Shown piece by piece: positions 25,480 through 36,859 of a DNA stretch of 64,000 nucleotides. Source of the DNA: Mugil cephalus (lineage: Eukaryota > Chordata > Actinopteri > Mugiliformes > Mugilidae); NCBI RefSeq assembly GCF_022458985.1, contig NC_061773.1, forward strand, positions 3,912,001-3,976,000, given 5' to 3'. The notes under the pieces were generated by a model. The model searched no databases. It worked only from the letters and a program-made list of their open reading frames with translations, and was not told where the DNA came from. How positions within the stretch are numbered: the first letter of the stretch is position 1; each line of letters starts with the position of its first letter. The position numbers were made by a program, and so were the translations under genes.

Positions 25480-25929
25480 ACATTGACCAACATGAGCTAT
25501 GGACTATAGTGATAATGCGCAAGTCACATTCGGTTTCACTTTCTCTGAGCAAGTAGAAATAATTCAGTGGCCGGTATGAATACTTTTACACGGACATTTT
25601 AAGATAGACTTGAAAAAAAAAAAAACGTGTACCTGTCCTTTAAAGACATTTTAAATATCCAGTACCATTAGTCGTTTAACTCTAATAGGATTTATTATTG
25701 CAGGTTAAGGTGCTCTGACTGTACTGTAACATGAAATTACGAAGTTGTGATATCTTTTCTGTGTACTTTTTCTATTCATATTGCATTTGGGCTCGTTTTA
25801 AAGTGGCAATCTCGATGATTTCAGTCCTGGTTAATTTGGTGACACCTGTAGCTACTAGTGGTGACAAGAAATGTAGTCTAACACTTCAGGTCACAAAATA
25901 TCTCTGTGCACCAAAACAAACGTTGCTTT

Positions 25930-25935
25930 AATAAA
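25930..25935 (+). terminator. gpr62 polyadenylation signal
   Basis: Canonical AATAAA about 450 bases after the gpr62 stop, on the coding strand. A further AATAAA-like site lies near 26143. Confidence 0.5.
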
Positions 25936-28900
25936 GAAGTCATGATGCATGTGACACGAGTCTGTGAAGAGCAGGATGAAATGAACGACACTGGTTACTG
26001 CTGAGAAGTTGGAGGTTTGCAGCCTGTCATCTACAGCTCTTCATCTTAAAAAAGCAAAAAATTCTCTTATATTTAAACCTATTTTCGTTCCTATATTTGC
26101 TGATTAACGATACTGACAGACACATTGCATGTCATTACTTCATAATAAAAGTCAACTTGTGTTTGCCAATTAAGTACTTTTAATGTGAAGCTGCAGCGGT
26201 AGGAAATATTTAGTTTGTACTTGCAAGAATCTCTGAACCCATCATCTCTTGTCTGTTGTCACATATATACATTGTAGAGATCATAGAGATTACATTAGCA
26301 GTAAATGATTTTTCTAGCAAGGTGGTGATCTATTACACAATAATGAAAATATAAAAATACTGCAAAATGTTCATCAGTGGGCCATTGACTGAATCACAGT
26401 TTATTCTGTCACAGACGTCGACTGAACAGACATTTATTTGAACAAATATCTTCAAGATTGTCACTTCTGAGTTGTATGTTTGCATTTTTTATTTTTTTTT
26501 GGTATGTTCAATATTATGTTCAATAATAAATGTGTAAATCTGAAGAGCAACTGCAGTAATAAGATGGCCTGTTTCGTATATGTTTAATTTAATTAAATAA
26601 CTGCTAAAGTTTGCAAGGTGCAAAATGTTTATGTTGCCAAGCAGTGGTGCTTGATAAACAGCAGCACAGCGTGAACGCCCTCAGTGTGGAGACCTCCCAT
26701 GAATCCGTGGGATAGTACCTCAGTGTTTCTGTGTGCAACAGATATGCTGATAAATGGTGAATGTCATCTACTCCCGTCGTCATGGAAATTGAGAGTAGTT
26801 GGTGACTCACATAGCAACATCGACCTCCTCCCTGGATGTATACTATAGCAGTAGATCCTGGGGGCTGCTAATTCACATGTAGACTACTTGCACAAGGCCT
26901 CTAAGTTCAGATCGAGACCCAGAACCATGTGGACAGATGCTGAAAGTAGGTTGCACAAGCCCCAGCAAATATGGGCCACCATAAGAATCACATTGTAAGA
27001 CGGAGAGAATTTACAATGGAAATCATTACTGGGCACTGATAATGCTCTTAGAGTGGTAACAAAGTGCTATTTTATGGCCTCTGCTGTTTGTATTAGTCTT
27101 TCACAAACAGAAGGAAACACGGAATGGTATGGTTACAGCAAATAACAGCAAACATTATTTTACTGCATGGCTGTCGTTTACCGTCTTACATAATCTGCAA
27201 TTGTGTGTTTAACTCTCGGGTGAAGAGTGCATTAGCTTTCTTACCAGGCGGATATTGATGCCTCGCACACGCACATACACACATGAGCGCGTACACACGC
27301 ACACAAAGGAACATGTTGGTGGTTTAGAAAATGGGTTAGGTATAGGTAATAAATAATGATCTGCTCCTACAAGGCAAATTTTACTTTATTATTCAAGAAA
27401 TTGGTAACAGCAACTCATGCATCACACAGGGGAGACAAAGATAACACATTCCATGTGATTTCATTTCAAGTTTTTTAGTTTTAGTCTCCTTAAAATGATA
27501 AAAGCTCATCTAACACCTACTTGATCTAGAGTGGCTGCATAAGGAATATAAATTGGGAAGTTCCATCCACCATCACATTATTTGTCGGGATGTGTCTTAT
27601 ATTTTCTGAAGTTTTTTTTAATGGTAACACCTTATTAATGTTGTGGGGGTTTTTTCTCTCAGAAACAGCTTGACAAACCGGTGTGACAGTACTCTAACCT
27701 TTCCTCTCAAACCTGTTTTTGATGCAGTTCAATTAAATGTTCTATACACCTTCAAAGCCTGAACATGTCCTTAAAGTAAGGCACGACAGCGGTTTGTACA
27801 TGGTATAGGGGGAGGTAGACAGCAGAGGCAAGGATCCCACACAGAACCAGCTATGTCTCCTCTATATTGCCTTGCTAGTATTATAGTCTCATTTAGCTGC
27901 AAAGGAAAGAAAAACTTACTTTGACATAAAAATGTCAAACAATCCTAATTTGGGATAAGCTGATGAAAGCCATCACAGACTTATGGCTTTGATGTCTCTG
28001 GCAGCCGGCAAGAAAATAAAAATCCAGTCATGAAGTGACTGAATGTCTGTGTGTCAATAGGATAATCAGGAATGAGGCAAGAGGATTAAACGTTTTAAAG
28101 AACTAAGGAGATTGTCTTCACTGGGAAGGTAACAGGAGGGAACAATTTTATTGATAAGTTTATTGATAATATAACAGCTGTCCACTTCATCTGGAGCCGT
28201 GACCTGTAGAGCCTGTAGATATGAGACAAAACACCAGGTTTCATTTATTAATATGTTTATTTATTGTATTGTACTTTTCTGTTTCCTGTAGACAAATTAG
28301 TTGGGACAGAAGTGCTCAAGTCAAAAATCTGTTCTGTTCGATCTGTATAAGGAATACTAAATGGGCATGCGTGGTTTAAATCTTCATTTAAAGGTCGCTT
28401 TACCATGACATTTGTATTTCTGTTAAACCTTTGACATCACTGATGATTAAAATGACAATTTTACAAACCAATAGTAATAACTGATCATTAGTAATAATGA
28501 CCAAATTAGCATCTGCTAATAAGGGAGGCTACTGGCCTCGGACACTACCACAACAGAAAACCTTATAGGGGCTCTTCGTCACCATGGTTTCCACACACAC
28601 CATTAATCAGCAACTAATCCAACCCTGCCACCACCACTGGTGCATCGCTGCATCTCAAGTATGCTGGAACATAAGCTCTTTGAAGCGTGCGTGGAAAATG
28701 CATCCGATTTTACCACAGATTTAAGCTGTAAGGATATTTAAAAACAGACCACACAAAACAAACGAACGGAAAAAATATGACCAACAGAGTGTGCTATATA
28801 CCAGTGAATCCCCCTCCGCTCTCTCTTCGTTTGGACGTATTCTAACAGGAAGCTTCTAGGAATTCTTTAAAAAACAGTCAGATACGTGTTGTCTGCTCAG

Positions 28901-29479
28901 TGTCTGGTCATGTTCCTTCCAAAATGGACACAACATAAGGAGAATACTGATGAGGCACAGATGGTCTTGTCCTGACTGGTTTAAATATGTGTAAATACAC
29001 ATAATATGTTTCGAACAAACACTTGCTTCCAAGGATAATCTATTAAGTAGGGGGATGTATGATATGTCCACGCTGTTCAGTCTATACAGTGAAAGTGTTC
29101 ACTAGTTGACTTGTTAAGAAAGTACTAAAGGCAGGTGCAGGTGATGGGTGCGCTCATAAATGTTTGCTGTGGGGTAATACGAGTGCACATGACTTTCCTT
29201 TTGTGAACACTCCCAGAGCAAAAGAATGCGAAGCTCTTTAATGTCCTAACATTTTGTACGAAATGTACTGTACTGTGCACCACACCTGCGAGTGGCAAAC
29301 TCAATAACAAATAGAGCAATTACCTTCTGTTGTCCATTCGCAGAATGCAACTAGAGGATCCAAGTTCCAATTCACATGGATGATTAGCAGGCAGCTCTTA
29401 GCAAGAGGCTGTTGGAGTGGTGATAAAAGGACTGTATAATGATGACAGAGTACTCCCTCTGTTTGACGGCACACTTACA
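25936..29479. other. gpr62 to caveolin spacer
   Basis: About 3.5 kb without a recognisable exon. It is AT-rich and unique-looking, with a CA-rich patch at about 27268-27305. All open frames are short and unlike any family I know. Confidence 0.6.
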
Positions 29480-29480
29480 G

Positions 29481-29490
29481 TATTTAAAAG
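29481..29490 (+). promoter_or_regulatory. Possible TATA-like element of the caveolin-2-like gene
   Basis: The sequence tatttaaaag lies 260 bases before the ATG at 29750, with no splice acceptor obvious in between. This would fit a TATA-driven start near 29515 and a 5' UTR of about 235 bases. The match is to a short motif only. Confidence 0.3.
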
Positions 29491-29749
29491 GAAGTTATGG
29501 CTGGTTTTATTCCATTAGTGATGGGCATTTCTCATGCATGTATAAATGAGACTTTCTGTGTCACATGGAACACGTTGGCAAAGGCAGCCGGTGAAGGCGT
29601 TCCTCAACAAGGGTCAAGGCAGTCACCAGTATACTATGTTCCACCTGGGTGTCAGCGGCAAGCCTGCCGTCCTCCGGCTACAGCTCCCACCCGCTTATCC
29701 TCCATGTTTCTGGTGATACCAAGCAGGGACACAGGTCAGCTTAGTGGAA

Positions 29750-31424
29750 ATGGAGGAGCAAAGATTAAAGGAGGCAAGAGCAGCAGAGGACCTGATGGAA
29801 ATAAAGGTGGATGTAAACTCTGAAGATCTGGATTCATCCCACTTTGACACCAGGCCTCTGGTTTACGACAGGGATCCCAAAAGAGTTAACAGCAGCCTTA
29901 AGGTAACTAATGTGCACTGTCGCAGGGATTCAGTGTGTAACACACACAAACCTGACCAGAGAGCACACAGCACAGGACACAATGAAATGCGTTTGTCTGA
30001 CTGAGAGAATTCAACATGCGCTATGGATTTCTGTCTCTAATAAACCACGTTCATGTAGAGCTGGAATGAGGAGAGAAGCATGGAGTATGGAGTCTTTTTA
30101 TATGTGATTCACGATAATGAACTAATTATCTGTGAGAAGGTTTGAATTAAGATGTAATTTACCATAAGTTTTTCTTATCGGCAGTTAATACCAGACTGTT
30201 GTGGAATCGGCAAGAATAAATATAAATGTGTTGCACAATACTGACCTCAAGTGGACGTAATGACACACACAGTGTTAACTTTTGTTTATCTATAAACTAT
30301 ATATTTTTCTTCTACAAATTCCAATGAACATTAAATGACTGCAGTACATTAATATATCTTGATTATTCCTTCTCATTTTGTATGTGTTTATATGACCATT
30401 CAGGAGAAATTAATAACATTGACCATCTTGTGACAGTTCAGTGTTCTGCTTGGAAATGTTTGGACCTGGCATTCATTCATGTGGATGTTACTTAGACATG
30501 TAGCACCCACCTAGACCAGACCAGACACCCCCACATAGTACATAGTAATGACACTCCTTGATGGCAGCAGACATCCCCAACAGGATGCAGCCTGACACAG
30601 ACACACACACAAAAACGCTTTAGGAACAATTAAAAAAACACGAAGAACAACACAAGTTTTTGACCTGGCCTCCAGATTCACTAGATCCCAAACTGATCAA
30701 GAATCTGTGGGATGATCCACAGAGACCCCTCCCCTCAACCCACAGGAACCAAAGGTCCATGTCCATTCTTTGATGAGGCACATCTGGGGCGTACACAATA
30801 TTAGAAAGGTGGTCATAATGTTGTGCCTGATCGGTATGCATAGAAATTGCTTACAGTGTCCCTGTGTGTGTCCTCAGGTCATGTTTGAGGATGTGATTGC
30901 TGAACCTCCCTCGGTGCATAGCTTTGATAAAGTGTGGGTATGGAGTCACGCCCTGTTTGAGGTGTCCAGACTGTGGTGCTACCGTCTCATCTCCCTCCTG
31001 CTGGCGGTTCCGGTCTCACTAACAGCGGGGCTCCTATTTGCCATCCTCAGCTGTCTTCACATCTGGTAGGACTGTTACACTGAAGATGGGCTAGACTTAA
31101 GAATAAATTGCTAAACATTTTTGTGGTAAACAAGGATTATTAGTGGTTGGTGCAATCTTTTCCATTGCAGTTCTTTTTCCCAGTGGGAATTCCTTTCTGG
31201 AGGATTTTAATTTCCTAATTATTACATGAGCTCATGTGTTGTCCTCTTCTTTGTGTCTCTCGAGGCTGATCATGCCCTGTGTGCAGCTCCTCCTCATCAA
31301 TATGTACTGGGTCCAGACTGTGTGGGCCAGCATACTGAACATTCTTATCAGTCCCTTCTTCACCAGTATTGGAAAGTGCTGTGGTCAAATCACCATCCAT
31401 CTGACAGATGATGAAATCAGATAG
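29750..31424 (+). CDS. Caveolin-2-like protein (caveolin-2-related), three exons
   Basis: Membrane scaffold protein of caveolae. Exons 29750-29902, 30878-31065 and 31265-31424 have GT-AG borders and matching phases (a Trp codon is split at the second junction), giving 166 residues; human CAV2 has 162. Caveolin signature FEDVIAEP at residues 54-61, then SFDKVW and SHALFEVS, which are CAV2-type, not CAV1/CAV3-type. The hydrophobic hairpin is about 80-115, ending LSCLHIW, followed by LIMPC. Three-exon structure also fits CAV2. The start was set at 29750 because GAAATGG has a purine at -3 and G at +4, and the frame continues into exon 2. True cav2 normally sits beside cav1. This copy is 3 kb before cav3 on the same strand, which fits the caveolin-2-related gene I recall from non-placental vertebrates; no symbol is given for that reason. 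Confidence 0.9.
30385..30837 (+). mobile_element. Tc1-like transposon relic in intron 1 of the caveolin-2-like gene
   Basis: The left part (tatgaccattcaggagaaat) and the right end (ggtggtcataatg followed by cctgatcggt) match the inverted ends of a common fish Tc1-like family. Between them lie decayed pieces of the transposase C-terminal half on the + strand. Conserved phrases are recognisable but stops and frameshifts abound. A second copy in opposite orientation lies at 56395-56790. The right end is only about 40 bases from the splice acceptor at 30877. Confidence 0.75.
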
Positions 31425-31744
31425 AAAGTCTCACTGTGTAAATGTTAAATGTTAAAATGGATGTTACAAAGATCAAGCAAGCAGTAACAGATTGCATACT
31501 AATAATTAACAAAATCATTATGATATTAACTGGGGTATTGTTTTGTATTTTGTGGAGTTTGAGGAGATTTTAGTCTAAATATACTAAAACCTACTCAGTG
31601 TACTAATGCAAAACGATATAAATTTAAATGACAAACTGCTAAGGGAGACAATGAACAGTCCTCTGGATTAACGGATGGAAAATGCTTAGTTGTTGCTACA
31701 ATGGTGTGTAGAGGCTGAGAAATAACAATATTATAAAGTGACTG

Positions 31745-31750
31745 AATAAA
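31745..31750 (+). terminator. Polyadenylation signal of the caveolin-2-like gene
   Basis: Canonical AATAAA about 320 bases after the stop codon. Confidence 0.5.
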
Positions 31751-34100
31751 AGTTGAAGATCTTCAACAGATGTTTGACTTGAGGTGGATTCTGTAAACCA
31801 AAGAATTTAACTGTGCTGAAACACAATCCTCGTCTTAAAATGACCTGGCATGACTTTATTTTTTTACTCTTCTTAATCTGTGAACTGCTGTATGATTGTC
31901 TCAGTTGTGTTCTTAGAAAGAAGCAAAGCGATGATGGGAGAAACAGTAAATGAAAACTCCAGTAAGCGACAGCCAAGTGGAACCTGATCGACTGAGGCCG
32001 AACCAACAATATCAGACATGTGGAGTGAGCTGTGACTCAGTTAACATCCTGTTTGCTCAAACTACAAACTAAAACATGAAGTCCAACAAAACTCAAAAAG
32101 AGAATGCCCTATGCACAGTAATTTACTGAGCTCATCACAACAGGCAGCCCCAAATGCTGCCAAAATGGCCCTCTTGGTTTGAGCTGGGGTTTCTTTACAT
32201 TTCACTTCAACCTTGATGAGCTAGTGGAAACAGCTGCACTCGACCGCCAGCTGAGACAATAACCAGTGATGACATAATCATAGTCTGATCAACTTGAGCT
32301 TGCAACATTTTTAACAAAAAGCCATCTGTATGTAAGTGAGTGGAAGTGAAAAGGCCCTGTGAGTCTCGTGGATGGACGTGACAAAAGGCACTTCTGGGTT
32401 GCATACATTCATTCATATATTTTCTATAACACTTGTCCTTTGGAGGGTAGCAGGGTGCTGGAGCCTATCAGAGCTGACACTGGGCGAGAAGCAGGGTACA
32501 CCCCGGACAGGTCATCAGTCTATCGCACCTAACGAGCATGTCTTTGGACGGTGGGAGGAAGCAGGAGTACCTGGAGAGAAAACACGCAGAAAGACCCAGT
32601 CAACCGATGCTAACCACCACACCACTGTGCCGCCCCGGTCGCATTACAGGAAGTGTCAAATCCAACATTTTTGGAGAATCTCTTCATCTGCCTCATCAGC
32701 TTCAACTGTTGTATAATTGTTGTATGGGAAAAATCATTTTTAGGGGAAGCTTGCGATGACTTTCAGGATTAAATTAAATATAAATTGAATATTGTACAGT
32801 ACAAAACTGTACAGTACAAATGTACAGTTATATGCATATATTTATAATAACACACCCAGCAGCTGCTCTCTGTAAAATGAGTTCCACTAATATTTGTAAA
32901 ATAATCTGAGTGGGTGATACTACTCTATCCATACGTTCTATGTGAGTCTAAATATAGACCTGAGAGCCCTGCATGTCTGTCATCATTAAATGACAGACAA
33001 GAGCCAGCGCAGTCTCAGTTAACAGCACCGACTCCCATAGAAACACAAGTCCACTATGACTCTCTGCAGAACTATTTCTGTCTGTCTGCATCCATGCCGT
33101 ATTGGCCTCTTCTCTCTCCACTGCCACTCCAGAATACTCCTCTAATTGGTTTGGCACCCTATAGCATGTATTCTGATCTCATTCCACCTCTCCCTCCTCA
33201 TCTGTGTCTCTACCACCGGGGGAACCAGGACATGGAATGCCAATCTATGAGCGCAAGTCACGCTTCCTGTATTCCTCTTACACCCAACTGATAAATAGCA
33301 ACATGGAGCTAGGGGAGGTACTACAAGCCCATGCTACGTTTCTGTCGCTGTCTCTGCGGCCCTCCTCTTTTTTTGGGGGGGAGCACCACTATACAAGTTT
33401 GTTTATGCAACATGCTGATATTGAAGGCTATGACTGATAGCAGCAACTGTGTAGCTTAAGGAGGTCTGCAGCAGAGTTTTATTTTGGGGGACTGTTGGAT
33501 TTTATGTATTCACAGGCTAAAATTAGATACGTCTGAAGAGGCAGAGGAGCCGCTTTGTGCTGACTCTTTCTATTGTGTTCCATAGGCATGCCATTGTTAT
33601 ACTGGCATTATAACATGCAGAATAGAGTATGACATGACAGTAGTATACTTTCTTTTTGCTCTTTTGAGTTTCAGTGGCGGAATACAATTGTGCTCAATGT
33701 CCTCACAGCTCTGTGAAGTGCTGCATTTGTAATGAAGCACTGGCCGCTGCAAACAGATTCACTGCAGCATGCAACACTGCCAGAACTCTACACAAGGACA
33801 ATTTCATTTCAAGGAGTATGTTATTAAATAAAAACAAATTCATCAGAAAATGCTGCAGAGTGAAAGTGATGCAGTAATAAATTGTTCTACGGTACAGTTA
33901 CATGAAGTATATCAATGGGAATAAGACTGAATGCCTATTTATTCCCTTTGTCTCAATTTACCCGTAAACACACGGCCCTTCTTAAGTTTTCCAGAAAATG
34001 AGGGTGTGTTAGCACTCCCTGCCTCACTCTGTGGAAGTTAGTGGCAGTGTGCAAACCCAGCCCAGTTAGCCCAACAGCTCCATGTGAAATGTGACACAAC
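31751..34100. other. Spacer between the two caveolin genes
   Basis: Contains one interspersed repeat (32400-32650) and short A/T runs. No exon is visible. Open frames near 32914-33291 and 33674-33877 do not resemble known proteins. Confidence 0.6.
32400..32650 (-). repeat. Widespread teleost interspersed repeat (degraded copy)
   Basis: Pieces such as gctggagcctatcagagctg, cagggtacaccccggacagg and ttggacggtgggaggaagca, ending near tgtgccgcccc, match a repeat very common in fish genomes. Read in its usual direction that repeat begins ggcggcac and ends with agctgggataggctccag. This copy is in reverse orientation. A second, forward copy lies at 48465-48755. I do not know its class with certainty. 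Confidence 0.7.
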
Positions 34101-34189
34101 TCTGGGTTCTCCTTTAAGGCATTCCTTTTCTGTGTGTGTGCATTACACTGTGTGCACGTGCACACTTTCCCTGTACGTGTGGGTGCCTA

Positions 34190-34400
34190 TGCGTGTGCAC
34201 GGTGGTGGTGGGTGGGGGTATGGGGCGGTTAAGGCCTCCATTTTTACCAGGACGTCTGCAGCAGCTGTCCCCTGGCATGTCAGCGGGAGCGTCACATTCG
34301 TGGTTACAGGGCTCTGAAGCGAGCTGAGGCGACTGCATTCACTTCGATCCGGGAAGCTTTATCCTCGCCGTCTCCGGCCCGTCCAGTACCTGCAGCCCAA
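34190..34400 (+). promoter_or_regulatory. Probable cav3 promoter and 5' UTR
   Basis: The 200 bases before the cav3 ATG are the most GC-rich of the neighbourhood. They contain a G-rich run (about 34200-34226) and an E-box CAGCTG at 34262-34267, a site type used by myogenic factors. Muscle-specific control of CAV3 is established in mammals; that this particular E-box acts is inference. Confidence 0.4.
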
Positions 34401-34403
34401 ACC

Positions 34404-36196
34404 ATGGCGGACCAGTACCAGTACAACGCCAACGAGGAGAAGATTGTGAAGGACAGCCACACCAAAGAGATTGATCTAATCAACCGAGACCCCAAGCAGA
34501 TCAATGAGGACGTGGTAAAGGTTTGTGCAGCATTCAGATTCTCATAGAAAGGTTTAAGACTGTATCCCCTGGCTTGTATGTGCATGTATGGTAAGGCAAA
34601 GAAATCGCAAAGGAATAAAGGAACAGGTTATTGTACTGTGTGAAAAATCCCTAAATAGACCAAGAGCTATTCCTGTTGCTTGTGGAGAACACAAAACTTA
34701 TTTTGGGAATGGGGCAGAGGAGTTTGAAACTGATACACAGGGCCTCCATGTTTTATTTAGGTTAGTGTTTATCCTGTGATTGTTGCCATGTTGTCACCAC
34801 AAACCCTTCTATGTAAAAACCTTAAAGATATTTAGATTGCTGGACTAAAAGGGGTTTGTGGTCAATACAGATGGCAAGTGTTGAGCACATGTTGAATGTG
34901 TGTGTGTGTCTCCATTTGGAATGATTTAAAGGCCTGCTCCTGTCAGTTTTCAGCAAACAATGCACAGATAAATTAAGTCAATGTGGGATAAATTAAGGTA
35001 ATGTGGAGTCAATGTGGATGATGAATTAGCATCTACATAATACCAATCTAGCAATCATTTTCTGCAAATATTTCAGATTGTTTACCGTAAAAGGGAGTGG
35101 ATCATTAATATCTTATTAAAACAATGGCCTGGGACTCTTATCATCCAAAAAATCACCTCATGCGTGTTTTTCCAAAGAACACTGATTTATTTATTTAGTT
35201 TTTTACAGAGTTTGACTCCAACAAATGTCTATGAGTAATGAAAAAGGGCAAGACTGTGCAGAAAAACGAAAAATTTAATGTGCAGCCACTCATTCAGAAG
35301 ACGATCTCATATCTCAAATAGGAAATAGATTTGTTACGTCCCGGTCTGATCCTGCCCAATGGTCTGGAAGCAAAGAATAGGTTTTAGACGTGCACTGTAT
35401 CTGCCTGCCGTGATTACTGACAAGTTAATTAACACCCCATAACTGGGTCTCCGCTGAGAATGTGACAGCCAACCATTCCAAAAGACCAGGTGCCACATAC
35501 CGGAGACTTGAAAGAAACTGAACCGCTGTAAAGTCTCTCTCATGAATAATACATGAGGCTAAGTTCTGCTGGTAAAAACTGTGCTGGCGTATAGCTTTTA
35601 AAATGATTTCGATGCAGCATTAAAAGCCACTGCGCGAATTTGCCTGAATGACGGGGCATGAAGTGCAACAGATAATTGTTTTTCTTGCAGTAATAAATAC
35701 GACCCTAACACTTTGCATCTTACAGACTAAACTTTACACTTAACATTGAGTTAGTCTTATCTCAACACACAGGGGGTTGATGGAAGGAGATGGATAAAAG
35801 CAGCCTTTCCTTATGGATTTGTTTTAATGAATATCCTTTTAAATGTCTACGTAGGTGGAGTTTGAGGATGTCATTGCAGAGCCTGACGGTACACACAGCC
35901 TGGATGGGGTGTGGAAGCTCAGCTATACCACCTTCACTGTGTCCAAATACTGGTGCTACCGCGTCTTGTCTGCTGTCTTCGGAATCCCTGTCGCCCTGCT
36001 CTGGGGCTTCCTGTTCGCCTGCATCTCCTTCTGCCACATCTGGGCCGTGGTTCCCTGCATCAAGAGCTGCCTGATCGAGTCGCAGTGCATCAGCCGCATC
36101 TACTCCCTCTGCATCCAGACCTTCTGTGATCCATTCTTCGAAGCCCTGGGCAAGGTCTTCAGCAGTGTGCGCGTGGCGCTACGCAAAGAGGTTTAA
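34404..36196 (+). CDS. cav3: Caveolin-3 (muscle caveolin), two exons
   Basis: Structural protein of muscle caveolae at the sarcolemma and T-tubules. Exons 34404-34520 (39 codons) and 35855-36196, with donor gtttgt and acceptor ctacgtag, give 152 residues; human CAV3 has 151. The ATG context ACCATGG is ideal. Motifs: [11 protein letters not shown] (about 22-32), FEDVIAEP (42-49), scaffolding segment [17 protein letters not shown] (from residue 56), the hydrophobic hairpin (about 80-110, [17 protein letters not shown]), then [16 protein letters not shown] with cysteines of the kind palmitoylated in caveolins, ending RKEV as in mammals. The two-exon structure is CAV3-type. An oddity is HSLDGVW, where mammals have YSFDGVW. 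It lies tail to tail with oxtr, as in human. Confidence 0.97.
34521..35854 (+). other. cav3 intron
   Basis: Single intron of 1334 bases, phase 0. I see no repeat or other gene in it. Confidence 0.9.
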
Positions 36197-36848
36197 GGAC
36201 GCACACAGAAGTGTTTGTAGTGTGATCGGATGAAGTGTGGTGTCTTTTTATACACAGAGTCCTGGCATTTTGCTTACTGCTGCATACTCCTCGTCTGCCC
36301 GTTGTAAAATGATGTCCCCCCCCGCCCTCCCAAATACAAACTCAGAGATCTGAATCCTGACATGCCCGGTGTGCCTTTGCCACCAGAAGCTCTGCGACAG
36401 CTGCAGCAGGCAGCATGGTTCTCTGACACCTCTGGCACTCCTGGAAGGCTCGGGGCTCCTCACTGACGGAGAAGAGGCCCATCTGCCAAGAAGAGGATCA
36501 GGCTGCCCTCATTTAATTGTCTCATCACTGAAAGCTCAGACGACGGCTTCTTGTTCACTGCTGGAAGATGCTGAATGCATGCGCTACATATGGTCATTCT
36601 GAAAATGAAAGTCGTCATGTTTCTTAGTGTGGTAATGTTCTACTTGTTCTACTTCTACTGGTTAAATTTATATTATTGTTATTATTAAAATGAATCTTAT
36701 TGTAAAAAACTAACAGAATGAAAGAAAACTAAATGTCAAACAATTCCCCTTTAATTTGTGAACAAACTAACAAACCTACAAAGAAGAAAGTTTGGAAGCA
36801 GTCATGCAGCTAATGTGTTTCATTTCATGAAAGAGTGAGGGGTGGAAT

Positions 36849-36854
36849 AATAAA
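36849..36854 (+). terminator. cav3 polyadenylation signal
   Basis: Canonical AATAAA about 650 bases after the cav3 stop codon on the coding strand. Confidence 0.5.
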
Positions 36855-36859
36855 CATCC

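Noticed and set aside
29497-29823. 108-residue frame starting upstream of caveolin-2-like exon 1
   Set aside because: It is in a different frame from the caveolin sequence and has no family resemblance. The region is probably 5' UTR.
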